Assembly (NCBI GenBank): GCA_965203635.1
Contig: OZ241903.1
Span: 1,054,001-1,118,000, forward strand
Length of the DNA: 64,000 nucleotides
Reading direction: 5' to 3'
From: Aldehydirespirator sp965203635
Lineage (GTDB): Bacteria > Actinomycetota > Acidimicrobiia > Acidimicrobiales > Aldehydirespiratoraceae
The first letter of the stretch is position 1; every line of letters begins with the position of its first letter. A program made the position numbers and the translations under genes. This document shows, piece after piece, positions 1 to 9,264 of this stretch. The notes under the pieces are model-generated. The model was not told the origin of the DNA. It did no database searches and saw only the letters and a list, made by a program, of their open reading frames with translations.

Positions 1-1
1 C

Positions 2-1171
2 CTGGGGGCGTCGATGTCGCGCTATCCCCTGGAGGGCTACCGGGAAGCGTGCGGCACCGACGTGGTGATCGGCGAGGGCCGGGCCGAGCGGCCCGTCCAT
101 CTGAAGATCCCGGTGACCATCGCGGGCATGAGCTTCGGCTCGCTGTCGGCCCAGGCCAAGGAGGCCCTCGGCCGGGGCGCCTCGGCCGCGGGCACGTCCA
201 CCACCACCGGCGACGGCGGGATGACCACCGAGGAGCGACAGCACTCCGCCACCCTGGTGTACCAGTACCTGCCGTCGCGCTACGGCATGAACCCCGACCA
301 TCTGCGGGTGGCCGACGCCATCGAGGTGGTGGTGGGCCAGGGGGCCAAGCCCGGGGGCGGCGGGATGCTGTTGGGCCAGAAGATCACCGAGCGGGTGGCC
401 GAGATGCGCACCCTGCCTGAGGGCATCGACCAGCGCTCAGCCTGCCGCCACCCCGACTGGACCGGTCCCGACGACCTCGAGATCAAGATCGGCGAGCTGC
501 GGGAGATCACCGACTGGCAGGTGCCGGTCTACGTGAAGGTGGGCGCGGCCCGCCCCTATTACGACACTGCGCTGGCGGTGAAGGCCGGTGCCGACGCGGT
601 GGTGGTGGACGGCATGCAGGGCGGCACCGCAGCCACCCAGGACGTGTTCATCGAGCATGTCGGCATTCCCACCCTGGCGGCCATCGGCGAGTCGGTGCGG
701 GCCCTGCGGGAGCTCGGCGTGCACCGCCGGGAGGTGAAGCTCATCGTCGCGGGCGGCATCCGATCCGGCGCCGACGTGGCCAAGGCGCTGGCCCTGGGCG
801 CCGACGCCGCCTCCATCGGAACCGCCGCGCTGATCGCCATCGGCGACAACGACCCGGCCTACGAGGCCGAGTACCGGTCCCTCGGCACCTCGGCCGGGTT
901 CTGGGAGGACTTCCAGGCGGGCAACGACCCGGCCGGGATCACCACCCAGGACCCCGACCTCTCGGCCCGCCTCGATCCGGTACTGGCCGGAAGGCGACTG
1001 GCCAACTACCTGCAGGTGCTGACCATCGAGACCCAGATCCTGGCCCGGGCCAACGGCAAGTCGCATGTCCTGAACCTGGAGCCCGAGGATCTGGCCGCCC
1101 TCACCGTCGAAGCCGCGGCCATGGCCAAGGTTCCCTTGGCAGGAACCGGCTGGGTGCCCGGCGTAGACTGA
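2..1171 (+). CDS. Glutamate-synthase-like FMN protein, MgsC/GlxD type (5' partial)
   Basis: FMN-binding TIM-barrel protein of the GltS domain-2 family, closest in feel to N-methylglutamate synthase subunit C / GlxD. The frame is open to the window edge: the codons before the first ATG (position 14) read LGAS, which continues the family sequence, so the gene starts upstream and about 50 N-terminal residues are missing. Visible family stretches are GMSFGSLS, GDGGMT, QGAKPGGGGMLLG, DGMQGGTAA and the C-terminal GGIRSGADVAKALALGADA phosphate/FMN-binding region. It is followed 49 bp later by a dimethylglycine-dehydrogenase-like gene, so a role in methylated-amine or N-methylglutamate metabolism is likely; other Mgs/Glx subunits would lie upstream. 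Substrate is inferred from context only. Confidence 0.85.
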   Translation: MGASMSRYPLEGYREACGTDVVIGEGRAERPVHLKIPVTIAGMSFGSLSAQAKEALGRGASAAGTSTTTGDGGMTTEERQHSATLVYQYLPSRYGMNPDHLRVADAIEVVVGQGAKPGGGGMLLGQKITERVAEMRTLPEGIDQRSACRHPDWTGPDDLEIKIGELREITDWQVPVYVKVGAARPYYDTALAVKAGADAVVVDGMQGGTAATQDVFIEHVGIPTLAAIGESVRALRELGVHRREVKLIVAGGIRSGADVAKALALGADAASIGTAALIAIGDNDPAYEAEYRSLGTSAGFWEDFQAGNDPAGITTQDPDLSARLDPVLAGRRLANYLQVLTIETQILARANGKSHVLNLEPEDLAALTVEAAAMAKVPLAGTGWVPGVD

Positions 1172-1220
1172 CCCATCCTGGGCCGGGCCAGCCGGGCCAT
1201 TCAACCGACGGAGGGGCTCG

Positions 1221-3680
1221 ATGGTCCAGACGCTGCCCGACCGAGCCCAGGTTGTGGTGATCGGCGGCGGCATCGTCGGCTGCAGCGTGGCCTACCACCT
1301 GGCCCGCCGGGACATCACCGACGTGGTCGTGCTCGAGCAGAACAAGCTCACCGGCGGCACCACCTGGCATGCGGCCGGGCTGGTGGCCCAGCTCAAGTCG
1401 ACCTTCAGCCTCACCAAGCTGGCCACCTACTCGGCCCGCCTCTACGAGGCGCTCGAGGACGAGACCGGGCAGGCCACCGGCTGCCGCACTCCCGGGTCGA
1501 TCTCGGTGGCCGCCGACGACGAGCGCTGGGAGGAGATCAGGCGGGGCGCGGCCATGGCCATGTCGGTCGGAGTCGAGACCCGCGAGATCGACATCGACGA
1601 GCTGCGGGAGCGCTGGCCGCTGATCCGCACCGACGACATCGTGGGCGCGCTGTACATCCCCCGCGACGGCCACACCTCCCCGGTGGACACCACCATGGCG
1701 CTGGCCAAGGGGGCCCGCAGCCGGGGAGTGCGCATCATCGAGGACATAGCCGTCACCGGGCTGCGCACCCACGACGGCGCCATCGCCTCCGTCGACACCG
1801 AGCAGGGCAGCATCGAGACCGAGACCGTTGTGCTGGCCACCGGCATCTGGACCCGCCAGCTCGCGGCCCAGATCGGGGTCAACGTGCCGCTGCAGGCCTG
1901 CGAGCACTTCTACGTCGTCTCCGAGTCCCTTGGGCTCGACGCCGACACGCCGGTGCTGCGCGACCCCGGCAACTACACCTACTTCAAGGAGGAGACCGGC
2001 AAGCTCATGGCCGGCTTCTTCGAGCCCCGGGGCAAGGTCTGGAACCTCGACGGCGTCCCCCGCGACTTCTCCTTCGGCACGCTGGGCGAGGACTGGGACC
2101 ACATCGGGCCGATCTTCGAGCGGTCCATCCACCGGGTGCCCGCGCTGGGGGAGTGCGGCATCCAGCTGTTCCTCAACGGCCCCGAGGCGTTCACCCCCGA
2201 CGGGGTGTACTACCTGGGCGAGGCGCCCGAGGTGGACGGGTGCTTCGTGGCCGCCGGGTTCAACTCGGTGGGCATCCAGTCCGCGGGAGGGGTGGGCTGG
2301 GCCCTGGCCGACTGGATCGCCGACCGCCACCCGCCCATGGACCTGTCGTCGGTCGACATCCGCCGGGCGTTTCCGTTCCAGGCCGACCCCGCCTACCTGT
2401 CCGAGCGCGTCCCCGAGAGCCTGGGGCTGCTGTACGCCATGCACTGGCCCTTCTACCAGTACGAGAGCGCCCGGGGCCAGCGGGTGTCGCCCCTGCACGA
2501 CCGCCTGGATGCGGCCGGGGCGGTGTTCGGCGAGACCGCGGGCTGGGAGCGGCCCAACTGGTACGCCACAGGTGGCCAGGCCCGGCAGTACACCTACAGC
2601 TACGGCAAGCAGAACTGGTGGGCCAACGCCGGCGAGGAGTGCCGGGCCGTGCGGGAGCAGGTGGCGCTGTTCGATCAGACCTCGTTCGCCAAGTTCACCG
2701 TGGACGGACCCGACTCGCTGGCGGTGCTCGACGAGTTGAGCACCGCCCGCATCGACGTGCCGGTGGGCAAGGCGGCGTACACGCAGTGGTGCAATGATCA
2801 GGGCGGCATCGAGGCCGACCTGACCGTGACCCGCCTAGGCCTCGACCGGTTCCTGGTGGTGACCGCGGCCGCGGCCCAGACCCGGGACTGGGCCCGCCTG
2901 CGCCGAGCGTGTCGCGGTCGTGACGTCGAGATCTCCGACATCACCGAGCACTGGGCCATGATCGGGCTGATGGGCCCCAAGGCCCGCTTCGTGCTGGCCC
3001 CGCTCACCGACGCGTCGCTCAACAACACCGACTTCCCGTTCGGCACGTCCCAGCGCATCGACATCGCCGGCATCGACGTGCTGGCCCTGCGCATGAGCTA
3101 CGTGGGCGAGCTCGGCTGGGAGCTGTACCTGCCCAACGAGCACGCGGTGGAGCTCTACGACGCGCTGATGGAGTCGGGCGAGCCCCACGGCCTGACCCTG
3201 GCCGGCTACCACGCCATGAACACGCTGCGGCTGGAGTCCGGCTACCGGCACTGGGGCCACGACATCACCGACGAGGACACGCCGATCGAGGCCGGACTGG
3301 GCTTCACCATCGGCTGGGACAAGCCCAACCCCTGGAACGGCCGGACCGCGCTGGAGAACCAGCGGGAACAGCCCCGCAACAAGCGCCTGATCCAGTTCCG
3401 CCTGGAGCACCCCGAGCTGCTGTGCTACCACGACGACCCGATCCTGCGGAACGGCGAGCCGGTGGGCAGCACCACGTCGTCGATGTGGAGCTACGTCGAG
3501 GACCGTTGCCTGGCCATGGGCTACCTGCGCCGGCCCGGCAGCGAAGGCGTGGTCCAGGAGTGGCTCGACGCCGGCACCTTCGAGATCAACGTCGGCGGCG
3601 AGTTCGTGCCGGCCACCCCATCGATCCGCAGCTTCTACGATCCCCGCAACCAGAGAGTCCGCCTGGAGGACGGCCCCTAG
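1221..3680 (+). CDS. FAD-dependent dimethylglycine/sarcosine dehydrogenase family protein with GcvT module (copy 1)
   Basis: 819 aa. N-terminal DAO fold with dinucleotide motif GGGIVG near residues 15-20 and the GGTTWHAAGL block, whose His (about residue 50) is the covalent FAD attachment site in DMGDH/SarDH enzymes. A central FAO-type linker is followed by an aminomethyltransferase (GcvT) half from about residue 430, with the YVGELGWELY signature and a C-terminal barrel. The family oxidatively demethylates dimethylglycine or sarcosine and transfers the C1 unit to tetrahydrofolate. ATG chosen with a GGAGGGG Shine-Dalgarno at 1210-1216. It forms a row with a Rieske oxygenase and a second paralogue at 5013. 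Which N-methyl substrate it uses cannot be read from the sequence. Confidence 0.9.
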   Translation: MVQTLPDRAQVVVIGGGIVGCSVAYHLARRDITDVVVLEQNKLTGGTTWHAAGLVAQLKSTFSLTKLATYSARLYEALEDETGQATGCRTPGSISVAADDERWEEIRRGAAMAMSVGVETREIDIDELRERWPLIRTDDIVGALYIPRDGHTSPVDTTMALAKGARSRGVRIIEDIAVTGLRTHDGAIASVDTEQGSIETETVVLATGIWTRQLAAQIGVNVPLQACEHFYVVSESLGLDADTPVLRDPGNYTYFKEETGKLMAGFFEPRGKVWNLDGVPRDFSFGTLGEDWDHIGPIFERSIHRVPALGECGIQLFLNGPEAFTPDGVYYLGEAPEVDGCFVAAGFNSVGIQSAGGVGWALADWIADRHPPMDLSSVDIRRAFPFQADPAYLSERVPESLGLLYAMHWPFYQYESARGQRVSPLHDRLDAAGAVFGETAGWERPNWYATGGQARQYTYSYGKQNWWANAGEECRAVREQVALFDQTSFAKFTVDGPDSLAVLDELSTARIDVPVGKAAYTQWCNDQGGIEADLTVTRLGLDRFLVVTAAAAQTRDWARLRRACRGRDVEISDITEHWAMIGLMGPKARFVLAPLTDASLNNTDFPFGTSQRIDIAGIDVLALRMSYVGELGWELYLPNEHAVELYDALMESGEPHGLTLAGYHAMNTLRLESGYRHWGHDITDEDTPIEAGLGFTIGWDKPNPWNGRTALENQREQPRNKRLIQFRLEHPELLCYHDDPILRNGEPVGSTTSSMWSYVEDRCLAMGYLRRPGSEGVVQEWLDAGTFEINVGGEFVPATPSIRSFYDPRNQRVRLEDGP

Positions 3681-3709
3681 CCGAGCGGGAGCGGCCGAAG
3701 CCGGATTCT

Positions 3710-4813
3710 ATGCTGATTGCCGTGTCTGCTCCAACCGTGAATTTCGACCCGGAGTGCGCCCTTCCCAACTCGGCTTACCGGGACCCGGCCGTCCTCGAAT
3801 CCGAGATGGCCGGGATCTGGCACGGCGACTGGGTGTTCGTCACCACCGAGGATCATGTCGGATCGGTGGGCGACCAGCTCCCGGTCATGGTCGGCGACCA
3901 GCCGGTGCTGCTCCTGCGCAACCAGGAGGGCGAGCTGGTCGCTCTATCGAACCTGTGCGCCCACAGGGGCACCATGCTCGTCGAGCAGCCGACCAACGCC
4001 AAGCGCATCCAATGTCCCTATCACGCCTGGTCGTACAACGACGGCGGCCGGCTCCTGGCCGCGCCGTTCACACCGAAGGGCACCGTCGACAAGGCCGCCC
4101 ACTGCCTGCCCGTGTACCGGGTCGAGTCGTGGCACGGGCTGGTCTTCGTGAGCCTCGACCCCGAAGTGGAGCCGCTGGCCGAGCGCTTCGCCGCCGTCGA
4201 GCCCCACGCCGCGGCCCACGGGATCGACTCCATGCACCACTGGTCCGGTTGGCAGGAGACGCAGGTCTGGGACTGCAACTGGAAGCTCGCCATCATCAAC
4301 GCCATGGAGAGCTACCACCTGTTCCAGGTCCATCCCAAGACGCTGGAGCCGTACACGCCCACCCGGGACGCCTACTACGTCGCGGGCTCGGCCCGGGCCA
4401 CCGCCACCGGCGGCAGGGTCGAAGGCGGCGACGACTACCTGCTCATCAGCCTGCCGCCCGGCTTCGTGGGCGTGTTCAACTCCGGCGCCTTCTACTGGCA
4501 GGCGGTGTACCCCGCCGGCGTCGACCGCTGCACCGTGCGCACCGGCGGCGCCTTCGCCTCGGCCCCACAGCGACGCCCCCGCGGCCGGCTGGCCCGGTGG
4601 CTCAGCCGGACCGCGGGCCAGGGGTACTCGCTCCCGGACTTCCTGCCCGAGGACAAGGCCATCTGCGAGCGGGGCCAGCGGGGCGCCTCCGGGGACTTCG
4701 AGCCGGGGCGGCTCGTTCCCGCCGAGCGGGTTGTGGCCGACTTCGGCCACTACCTCAACTGGCGGCTCAACGGGGTCGAGCCGCCCGCCGCACACAAGGA
4801 GGCGAGCCCGTGA
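3710..4813 (+). CDS. Rieske non-heme iron oxygenase, alpha-subunit type
   Basis: 367 aa from ATG 3710 (a GTG at 3722 is an equally possible start; the frame is open further upstream but overlaps the previous gene). Rieske [2Fe-2S] ligands are C83/H85 (CAH) and C102/H105 (CPYH). The mononuclear iron site shows as NAMESYHLFQVH (H203, H208) with the ED..ICERGQRG block near residue 320 supplying the acidic ligand. Short for the family, with a compact catalytic domain. Family members demethylate glycine betaine, stachydrine or carnitine or hydroxylate rings; between two DMGDH-like genes, an N-demethylase role on a quaternary amine is the natural guess. No reductase gene is nearby; the ferredoxin at 9067 might supply electrons. 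Its stop overlaps a possible small ORF. Confidence 0.88.
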   Translation: MLIAVSAPTVNFDPECALPNSAYRDPAVLESEMAGIWHGDWVFVTTEDHVGSVGDQLPVMVGDQPVLLLRNQEGELVALSNLCAHRGTMLVEQPTNAKRIQCPYHAWSYNDGGRLLAAPFTPKGTVDKAAHCLPVYRVESWHGLVFVSLDPEVEPLAERFAAVEPHAAAHGIDSMHHWSGWQETQVWDCNWKLAIINAMESYHLFQVHPKTLEPYTPTRDAYYVAGSARATATGGRVEGGDDYLLISLPPGFVGVFNSGAFYWQAVYPAGVDRCTVRTGGAFASAPQRRPRGRLARWLSRTAGQGYSLPDFLPEDKAICERGQRGASGDFEPGRLVPAERVVADFGHYLNWRLNGVEPPAAHKEASP

Positions 4814-4914
4814 CCCCTGCCTGGAGCAGCCCTGCGACGTCGAGCGCCGTCAAGCCGTGGCTCACTTCGAGCTGGATCCTGCTCGCCGTGCTGTGGGTCG
4901 CCTACCCGGCATAG
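4810..4914 (+). CDS. Putative 34-aa single-pass membrane peptide
   Basis: A GTG at 4810 overlaps the TGA of the Rieske gene (GTGA), giving a 34-codon frame. The N-terminal half is polar and the C-terminal half, WLTSSWILLAVLWVAYPA, is a plausible transmembrane segment. The overlap suggests translational coupling, and the peptide fills the otherwise empty 200 bp between the Rieske and second DMGDH-like genes. I do not recognise a family; small partner subunits of transporters or oxygenases look like this, but a truncated leftover is also possible. No independent Shine-Dalgarno is obvious beyond the AAGGAGG at 4797-4803, which is well placed for this start. Confidence 0.4.
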   Translation: MTPAWSSPATSSAVKPWLTSSWILLAVLWVAYPA

Positions 4915-5012
4915 ACACGCCGGCTGGTGCCCGCGGGGGCCGTACCGCAACTACACTGCCCGCTCGCCGTGGCCTGTCGGCCCGGCGCAGATACATACCT
5001 TCGGGAGGGGCG

Positions 5013-7475
5013 GTGACGCAAGAGGCGCGGTGCGTGATCATCGGAGGCGGGGCCATGGGGGTCGGCCTGCTCTACTACCTCGCCCACGAGGGCTGGACCG
5101 ACACCGTCCTGCTGGAGAAGGGCGAGCTGACCTCGGGGTCCACCTGGCACGCGGCCGGGCTGATCCCCAACTTCATCGGCGATCTGAACATGGCCAAGGT
5201 CCATGAGGAGGCGGTGGCGCTGTACCCCCGCCTCGAGGAGGAGACCGGGCTGTCGGCCGGCTGGCACGGCTGCGGCGCCATCCGGCTGGCCCGCACCGAC
5301 GACGAGGTCGACTGGCACCGCTACGTGCACGCCATGCTCACCCAGGTCGGCATCGAGTCGTACCTGATCGGCCCGGCCGAGATCCGCGAGCGCAACCCGC
5401 TGCTGGAGGACCTCAGCGACATCCAGCTCGGGTTCTACACCCCCAAGGACGGCTGGACCGACCCCTCGGGCTGCACCAACGCCATGGCCCGGGGCGCCCG
5501 CAACCTCGGCTGCGAGATCCGGCGCCACACACTGGTGACCGACATGAGCCGGCTGCCCGACGGGCGCTGGGAGATCATCGCAACCCCCGGCGGCATGGGC
5601 GGCAAGGGCGCCGACAGCTACCGGATCGTGTGCGAGCACGTCGTGAACGCGGCCGGCCACTACGCCCCGCAGCTCGGGGCCATGGTCGGCCTGGACGTTC
5701 CCATCGTCTCGGTGATCCACCAGTACCTGGTCACCGAGCCCCTCCAGGCCATGATCGACCTCGGCTTCGAGCCTCCCGTGACACGCGACCCCCGGTCCTC
5801 GTGCTACTACCGCCGGGAGATCGACGGCCTGCTGGTCGGCCCCTACGAGATGTCCGACTCCAGGGTGTACGGGGTGGAGGGCATCGACTGGGCCCACGAC
5901 TTCCACCTCACCGGCGAGAACGTCGACGTGCTCGAGGAGTGCCTCGAGTACACGGTCATGCGTATCCCCGCCTTTGCCGAGGCCGGCATCAAGCAGATCG
6001 TGTCCGGCCCGATCACCCACACACCCGATTCCGGGTACCTGATGGGGCCCGCGCCGGGGCTGCGCAACTACTGGCACTGCAACGGCGCGTCCATCGGCAT
6101 CACCCAGGGTCCCGGCGCGGGCAAGTACCTGGCCCAGTGGATGATCCACGGTCAGACCGAGATCAACGTCCGGGGCATGGATCCCCGCCGCTTCGGGGAT
6201 CACAGCGGGCCCCGCTCGACCTTCGCCATCGCCAAGGCCCACGACGAGTACCACGAGATGTACCAGGTGCGCCTGCCGGGCGAGTACCGGGCCGCCGGGC
6301 GGCCCCAGAAGACCAACCCCATCTACGATCGCCTCGACCGGCTGGGTGCCCAGTGGCAGGAGGTGTACGGCTGGGAGCGGCCCCAGTACTTCTCGCCCAA
6401 CGGGACCGGCGAGCGGCACTCGTTCCGCCGCTCCAACGCCTTCGATCCGGTGGCCGACGAGGTGCGGGGAGTGCGCGAGAGGGTCGGGATCGCCGACATC
6501 TGTGCCTTCGCCTCCTTCGAGGTGACCGGGGCCGACGCGGCTGCCCTGCTCGATCGTCTGTCGGCCAACCGGCTGCCGGCCCGCGATGGAGGCATCCGGC
6601 TGACGCACATGCTCACCGAGCTCGGTGGCATCGAGTGCGAGATGACCATCGCCCGGCTGGCGCCCGACCGCTTCTACGCGACCTCGGCCATCATGGGCCA
6701 GAGCCACGACCTCGACTGGCTCGTGCAGCACACCGCCGATGGCGAGGATGTGGAGGTGACCGACGTCACCGACTCCACCGGCCTTCTGGCGGTGACCGGC
6801 CCCCGGGCCCGCGACGTGCTCGCGCCGCTCACCGACGCCGACTTGAGCAACGAGGGGTTCCGGTGGCTGACCGCGGCCGAGATCGGTGTCGCCGGTGTGC
6901 CGTGCCTGGCCCTGCGGGTGTCGTATGTGGGGGAGCTGGGCTGGGAGCTGCACTGCGACATGGACCGCCTGGCCGAGCTGTACGACGCGGTGGTGGCCGC
7001 GGGCGAGCCCCACGGCATGGTCCATTTCGGCAGCTACGCCATGAACGTCATGCGCATCGAGAAGGGCTACAAGGCCTGGGGCTCGGAGCTCACCACCGAG
7101 ATCACCCCCATCGAGGCCCGTCTCGAGCGCTTCATCGATCTCGAGCGGCCGTTCATGGGCCGCGACGCCACGGTGGTTCGGCGCGACCAGTCCGAGCCGC
7201 TGTCGATGGTGCTGGTGTACTGCGAAGTGGACGCCACCGACAACGACGTGCGCGGCAACGAGCCCGCCTTCGACGCCGACGGCAACGTCATGGGCATCGC
7301 CACCAGCGGCACCTGGGGCCACACCGTTGGACGCAGCCTGGCTTTCGTCTATGTGGCGCCGGAGTTCGAGGCACCCGGATCGACGTTCGAGCTCGACCTG
7401 CTGGGGGAGCGCCGGGTATGCACCGTGCTGGCCGAGCCGGCCTACGATCCGGCCAACACGGCCCCCCGCGCCTGA
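5013..7475 (+). CDS. FAD-dependent dimethylglycine/sarcosine dehydrogenase family protein with GcvT module (copy 2)
   Basis: 820 aa, nearly the same length and layout as the protein at 1221. GTG start at 5013 follows a GGGAGGGG ribosome site; the longer open frame upstream is shadow. Dinucleotide motif GGGAMG lies at residues 11-16 and the GSTWHAAGL block puts the covalent-FAD His at about residue 46. The C-terminal half is GcvT-like, including YVGELGWELH. Expected reaction: oxidative N-demethylation with transfer of formaldehyde-level C1 to folate. Two diverged paralogues in one operon suggest stepwise demethylation (for example dimethyl then monomethyl amine). Ends 15 bp before the MttB-family gene. 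Confidence 0.9.
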   Translation: MTQEARCVIIGGGAMGVGLLYYLAHEGWTDTVLLEKGELTSGSTWHAAGLIPNFIGDLNMAKVHEEAVALYPRLEEETGLSAGWHGCGAIRLARTDDEVDWHRYVHAMLTQVGIESYLIGPAEIRERNPLLEDLSDIQLGFYTPKDGWTDPSGCTNAMARGARNLGCEIRRHTLVTDMSRLPDGRWEIIATPGGMGGKGADSYRIVCEHVVNAAGHYAPQLGAMVGLDVPIVSVIHQYLVTEPLQAMIDLGFEPPVTRDPRSSCYYRREIDGLLVGPYEMSDSRVYGVEGIDWAHDFHLTGENVDVLEECLEYTVMRIPAFAEAGIKQIVSGPITHTPDSGYLMGPAPGLRNYWHCNGASIGITQGPGAGKYLAQWMIHGQTEINVRGMDPRRFGDHSGPRSTFAIAKAHDEYHEMYQVRLPGEYRAAGRPQKTNPIYDRLDRLGAQWQEVYGWERPQYFSPNGTGERHSFRRSNAFDPVADEVRGVRERVGIADICAFASFEVTGADAAALLDRLSANRLPARDGGIRLTHMLTELGGIECEMTIARLAPDRFYATSAIMGQSHDLDWLVQHTADGEDVEVTDVTDSTGLLAVTGPRARDVLAPLTDADLSNEGFRWLTAAEIGVAGVPCLALRVSYVGELGWELHCDMDRLAELYDAVVAAGEPHGMVHFGSYAMNVMRIEKGYKAWGSELTTEITPIEARLERFIDLERPFMGRDATVVRRDQSEPLSMVLVYCEVDATDNDVRGNEPAFDADGNVMGIATSGTWGHTVGRSLAFVYVAPEFEAPGSTFELDLLGERRVCTVLAEPAYDPANTAPRA

Positions 7476-7490
7476 AGGGAGGCGAGGCGT

Positions 7491-9029
7491 ATGGCTGACC
7501 AACCAGGAGGCCGGCGTCGCACCGGGGGCCGGGCCGGGCGCATCGCGGCCCGCCAGGCTCCGCTGGAGGTCGACGTGCGGCCGGTGCGCCCCGGACTGCC
7601 CGGCGGCAAATTCTCTCCCCTGAGCGAGTCCGACATGCAGCAGGTGTACGACACCTCGCTGGCGCTGCTCTCCGACGTCGGCATGGGCTCGCCCATCGAG
7701 GAATTCGTCGACGTGGTCACCGCGGCTGGTGGCCATGTCGACGACGCCGGTCGCCTGCGCTATCCGAAGGGCGTGGTGGAGGGAGCCATCGCCACCGCGG
7801 CCAAGGAGTGGGTCTGGCACGGCTTCGACGACGACCGGTCGATCATCGTGGGCGGCGACCGGGTCCACTTCGGCACCGCCGGCGCCGCTGTCCTCATGTA
7901 CGACCATGTCACCGAGGTCTTCCGTCCCTCCACCGCGGTCGATGTCTACGACTGCGCCCGGCTGGTCGACGCCCTCGACAACATCCACTTCTTCGTCCGC
8001 ACCGTGGTGGCCCGCGACATGGAGGACGCCCGCTTGCTCGACCTCAACACCGCCTACGCGGCCATGGTCGGCACCACCAAGCCCATCGGCACGTCGTGGT
8101 TCGAGCGCGAGCACGTGTACGAGACGGTGGACATGTTCGACATGGCGCTGGGCGGGCCGGGCGAGTTCCGCAAACGGCCCTTCGTGGCGGCCAACAACAC
8201 GTTCGTGGTGCCGCCGCTGCGCTTCGCCGAGGAGTCGGCGAAGGCCATGGTCGCCCAGGTGGAGACGGGCATGCCCATCAACCTGCTGTCGGCCGGGCAG
8301 GCCGGGGCCACCTCGCCCGCGGCTCTGGCCGGGTCGCTGGCCCAGGCCCTGGCCGAGTGCCTCGCCGCCCTCACCGGGGTGAACCTCTTGAGCCCGGGCC
8401 ACCCGTGCGTGATGGGCATGTGGCCGTTCGTGTCGGACCTGCGCACCGGCGCCATGAGCGGAGGCTCGGGCGAGGAGGGCGTCCTCAATGCGGCCGCGGC
8501 CCAGTTGCTCAACTGGCTGGGCCTGCCGTCGGGGGTGGCCGCAGGCATGGCCGACTCCAAGGTGCCCGACAACCAGACCGGCTACGAGAAGGGCATAAAC
8601 ATCACGCTGGCTGGCCACGCCGGCGCCAACCTGGTGTACGAGTCGGCCGGGATGCTGGCCAGCATCCTGAGCTGCTCGCTGGAGGCCCTGGTGATCGACA
8701 ACGACATGCTCGGCTCCATCAACCGCACCGTGCGGGGGATCGAGGTGGACGAGGAGACCCTGTCGGCCCAGCTGATCGCCGACGTGGTGTCGGGTCCGGG
8801 CCATTTCCTGGGCTCGCCGCAGACCCTGGAGCTGATGCAGCGCGATTACGTCTACCCCGAGATAGGCGACCGCGACACTCCCGACAACTGGCTCGACGCC
8901 GGGGGCAAGGACTCGCGGGTCCGGGCCCACGAGTACGTGCAGCGGGTGCTGGCCGAGCACCGCCCGGCCCACGTCAGCGCCGAGATCGACGCCCGCATCC
9001 GGGCCGCCTTCCCGATCCACCTACCCTAG
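7491..9029 (+). CDS. Trimethylamine methyltransferase (MttB) family protein, non-pyrrolysine
   Basis: 512 aa, uninterrupted by any in-frame TAG, so it belongs to the non-pyrrolysine branch of the MttB superfamily (which includes the glycine betaine:corrinoid methyltransferase MtgB). Family stretches include GGKFSPLSE near residue 40, GTSWFEREH, NTFVVPPLRF, GQAGATSPAALAG and the C-terminal YVYPEIGDRDTPDNWLD. The N-terminal 30 residues are Arg/Gly-rich. ATG follows GGGAGGCG. Normally the family needs a corrinoid partner (MttC type); none is in this cluster, which instead offers folate-linked GcvT modules. Substrate is likely a quaternary or tertiary methylamine, by context. Confidence 0.88.
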   Translation: MADQPGGRRRTGGRAGRIAARQAPLEVDVRPVRPGLPGGKFSPLSESDMQQVYDTSLALLSDVGMGSPIEEFVDVVTAAGGHVDDAGRLRYPKGVVEGAIATAAKEWVWHGFDDDRSIIVGGDRVHFGTAGAAVLMYDHVTEVFRPSTAVDVYDCARLVDALDNIHFFVRTVVARDMEDARLLDLNTAYAAMVGTTKPIGTSWFEREHVYETVDMFDMALGGPGEFRKRPFVAANNTFVVPPLRFAEESAKAMVAQVETGMPINLLSAGQAGATSPAALAGSLAQALAECLAALTGVNLLSPGHPCVMGMWPFVSDLRTGAMSGGSGEEGVLNAAAAQLLNWLGLPSGVAAGMADSKVPDNQTGYEKGINITLAGHAGANLVYESAGMLASILSCSLEALVIDNDMLGSINRTVRGIEVDEETLSAQLIADVVSGPGHFLGSPQTLELMQRDYVYPEIGDRDTPDNWLDAGGKDSRVRAHEYVQRVLAEHRPAHVSAEIDARIRAAFPIHLP

Positions 9030-9066
9030 GCTTCGCTGTGGGGTGCACACGGAAGGGAAGGTGCCC

Positions 9067-9264
9067 ATGAGAGTTCGCGTTGACCAGGAGGCCTGCCAGG
9101 GCCACAACCGCTGCTACATGCTGGCGCCGGAGCTGTTCGATGTGGACGACGAGGGCACCGCCTTCGAGATCGGCGACGGCCAGGTGCCCCCCGAGCTGGA
9201 GGAGAAGGCCCGCCTGGCCTTCGACAACTGCCCCGAGTACGCGGTCGAGTTGACGGAAGACTGA
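9067..9264 (+). CDS. Small single-cluster ferredoxin (P450/Rieske-associated type)
   Basis: 65 aa. Cys ligands are arranged as CQGHNRC near residues 10-16 and a distal CPEYAV near residue 57, the pattern of one-cluster [3Fe-4S]-type ferredoxins that usually serve cytochromes P450 or other monooxygenases. ATG at 9067 sits behind GGAAGGGAAGG; an upstream in-frame codon is less well placed. It is the last gene of the methylated-amine cluster, 37 bp after the MttB-family gene, so it may feed electrons to the Rieske oxygenase at 3710 or accept them from the flavoproteins. A P450 exists at 24220 but is distant. Confidence 0.85.
   Translation: MRVRVDQEACQGHNRCYMLAPELFDVDDEGTAFEIGDGQVPPELEEKARLAFDNCPEYAVELTED

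Noticed and set aside
7300..7490. Cobalamin riboswitch near the MttB-family gene
   Set aside because: The upstream region is coding, with a 15-bp gap only; no B12-box-like sequence.
4902..9020. Very long open frame on the minus strand (over 1300 codons)
   Set aside because: It is antisense to the DMGDH-like and MttB-family genes; composition is His/Gly/Val/Ala-rich as expected from third-position GC bias, with no domain.
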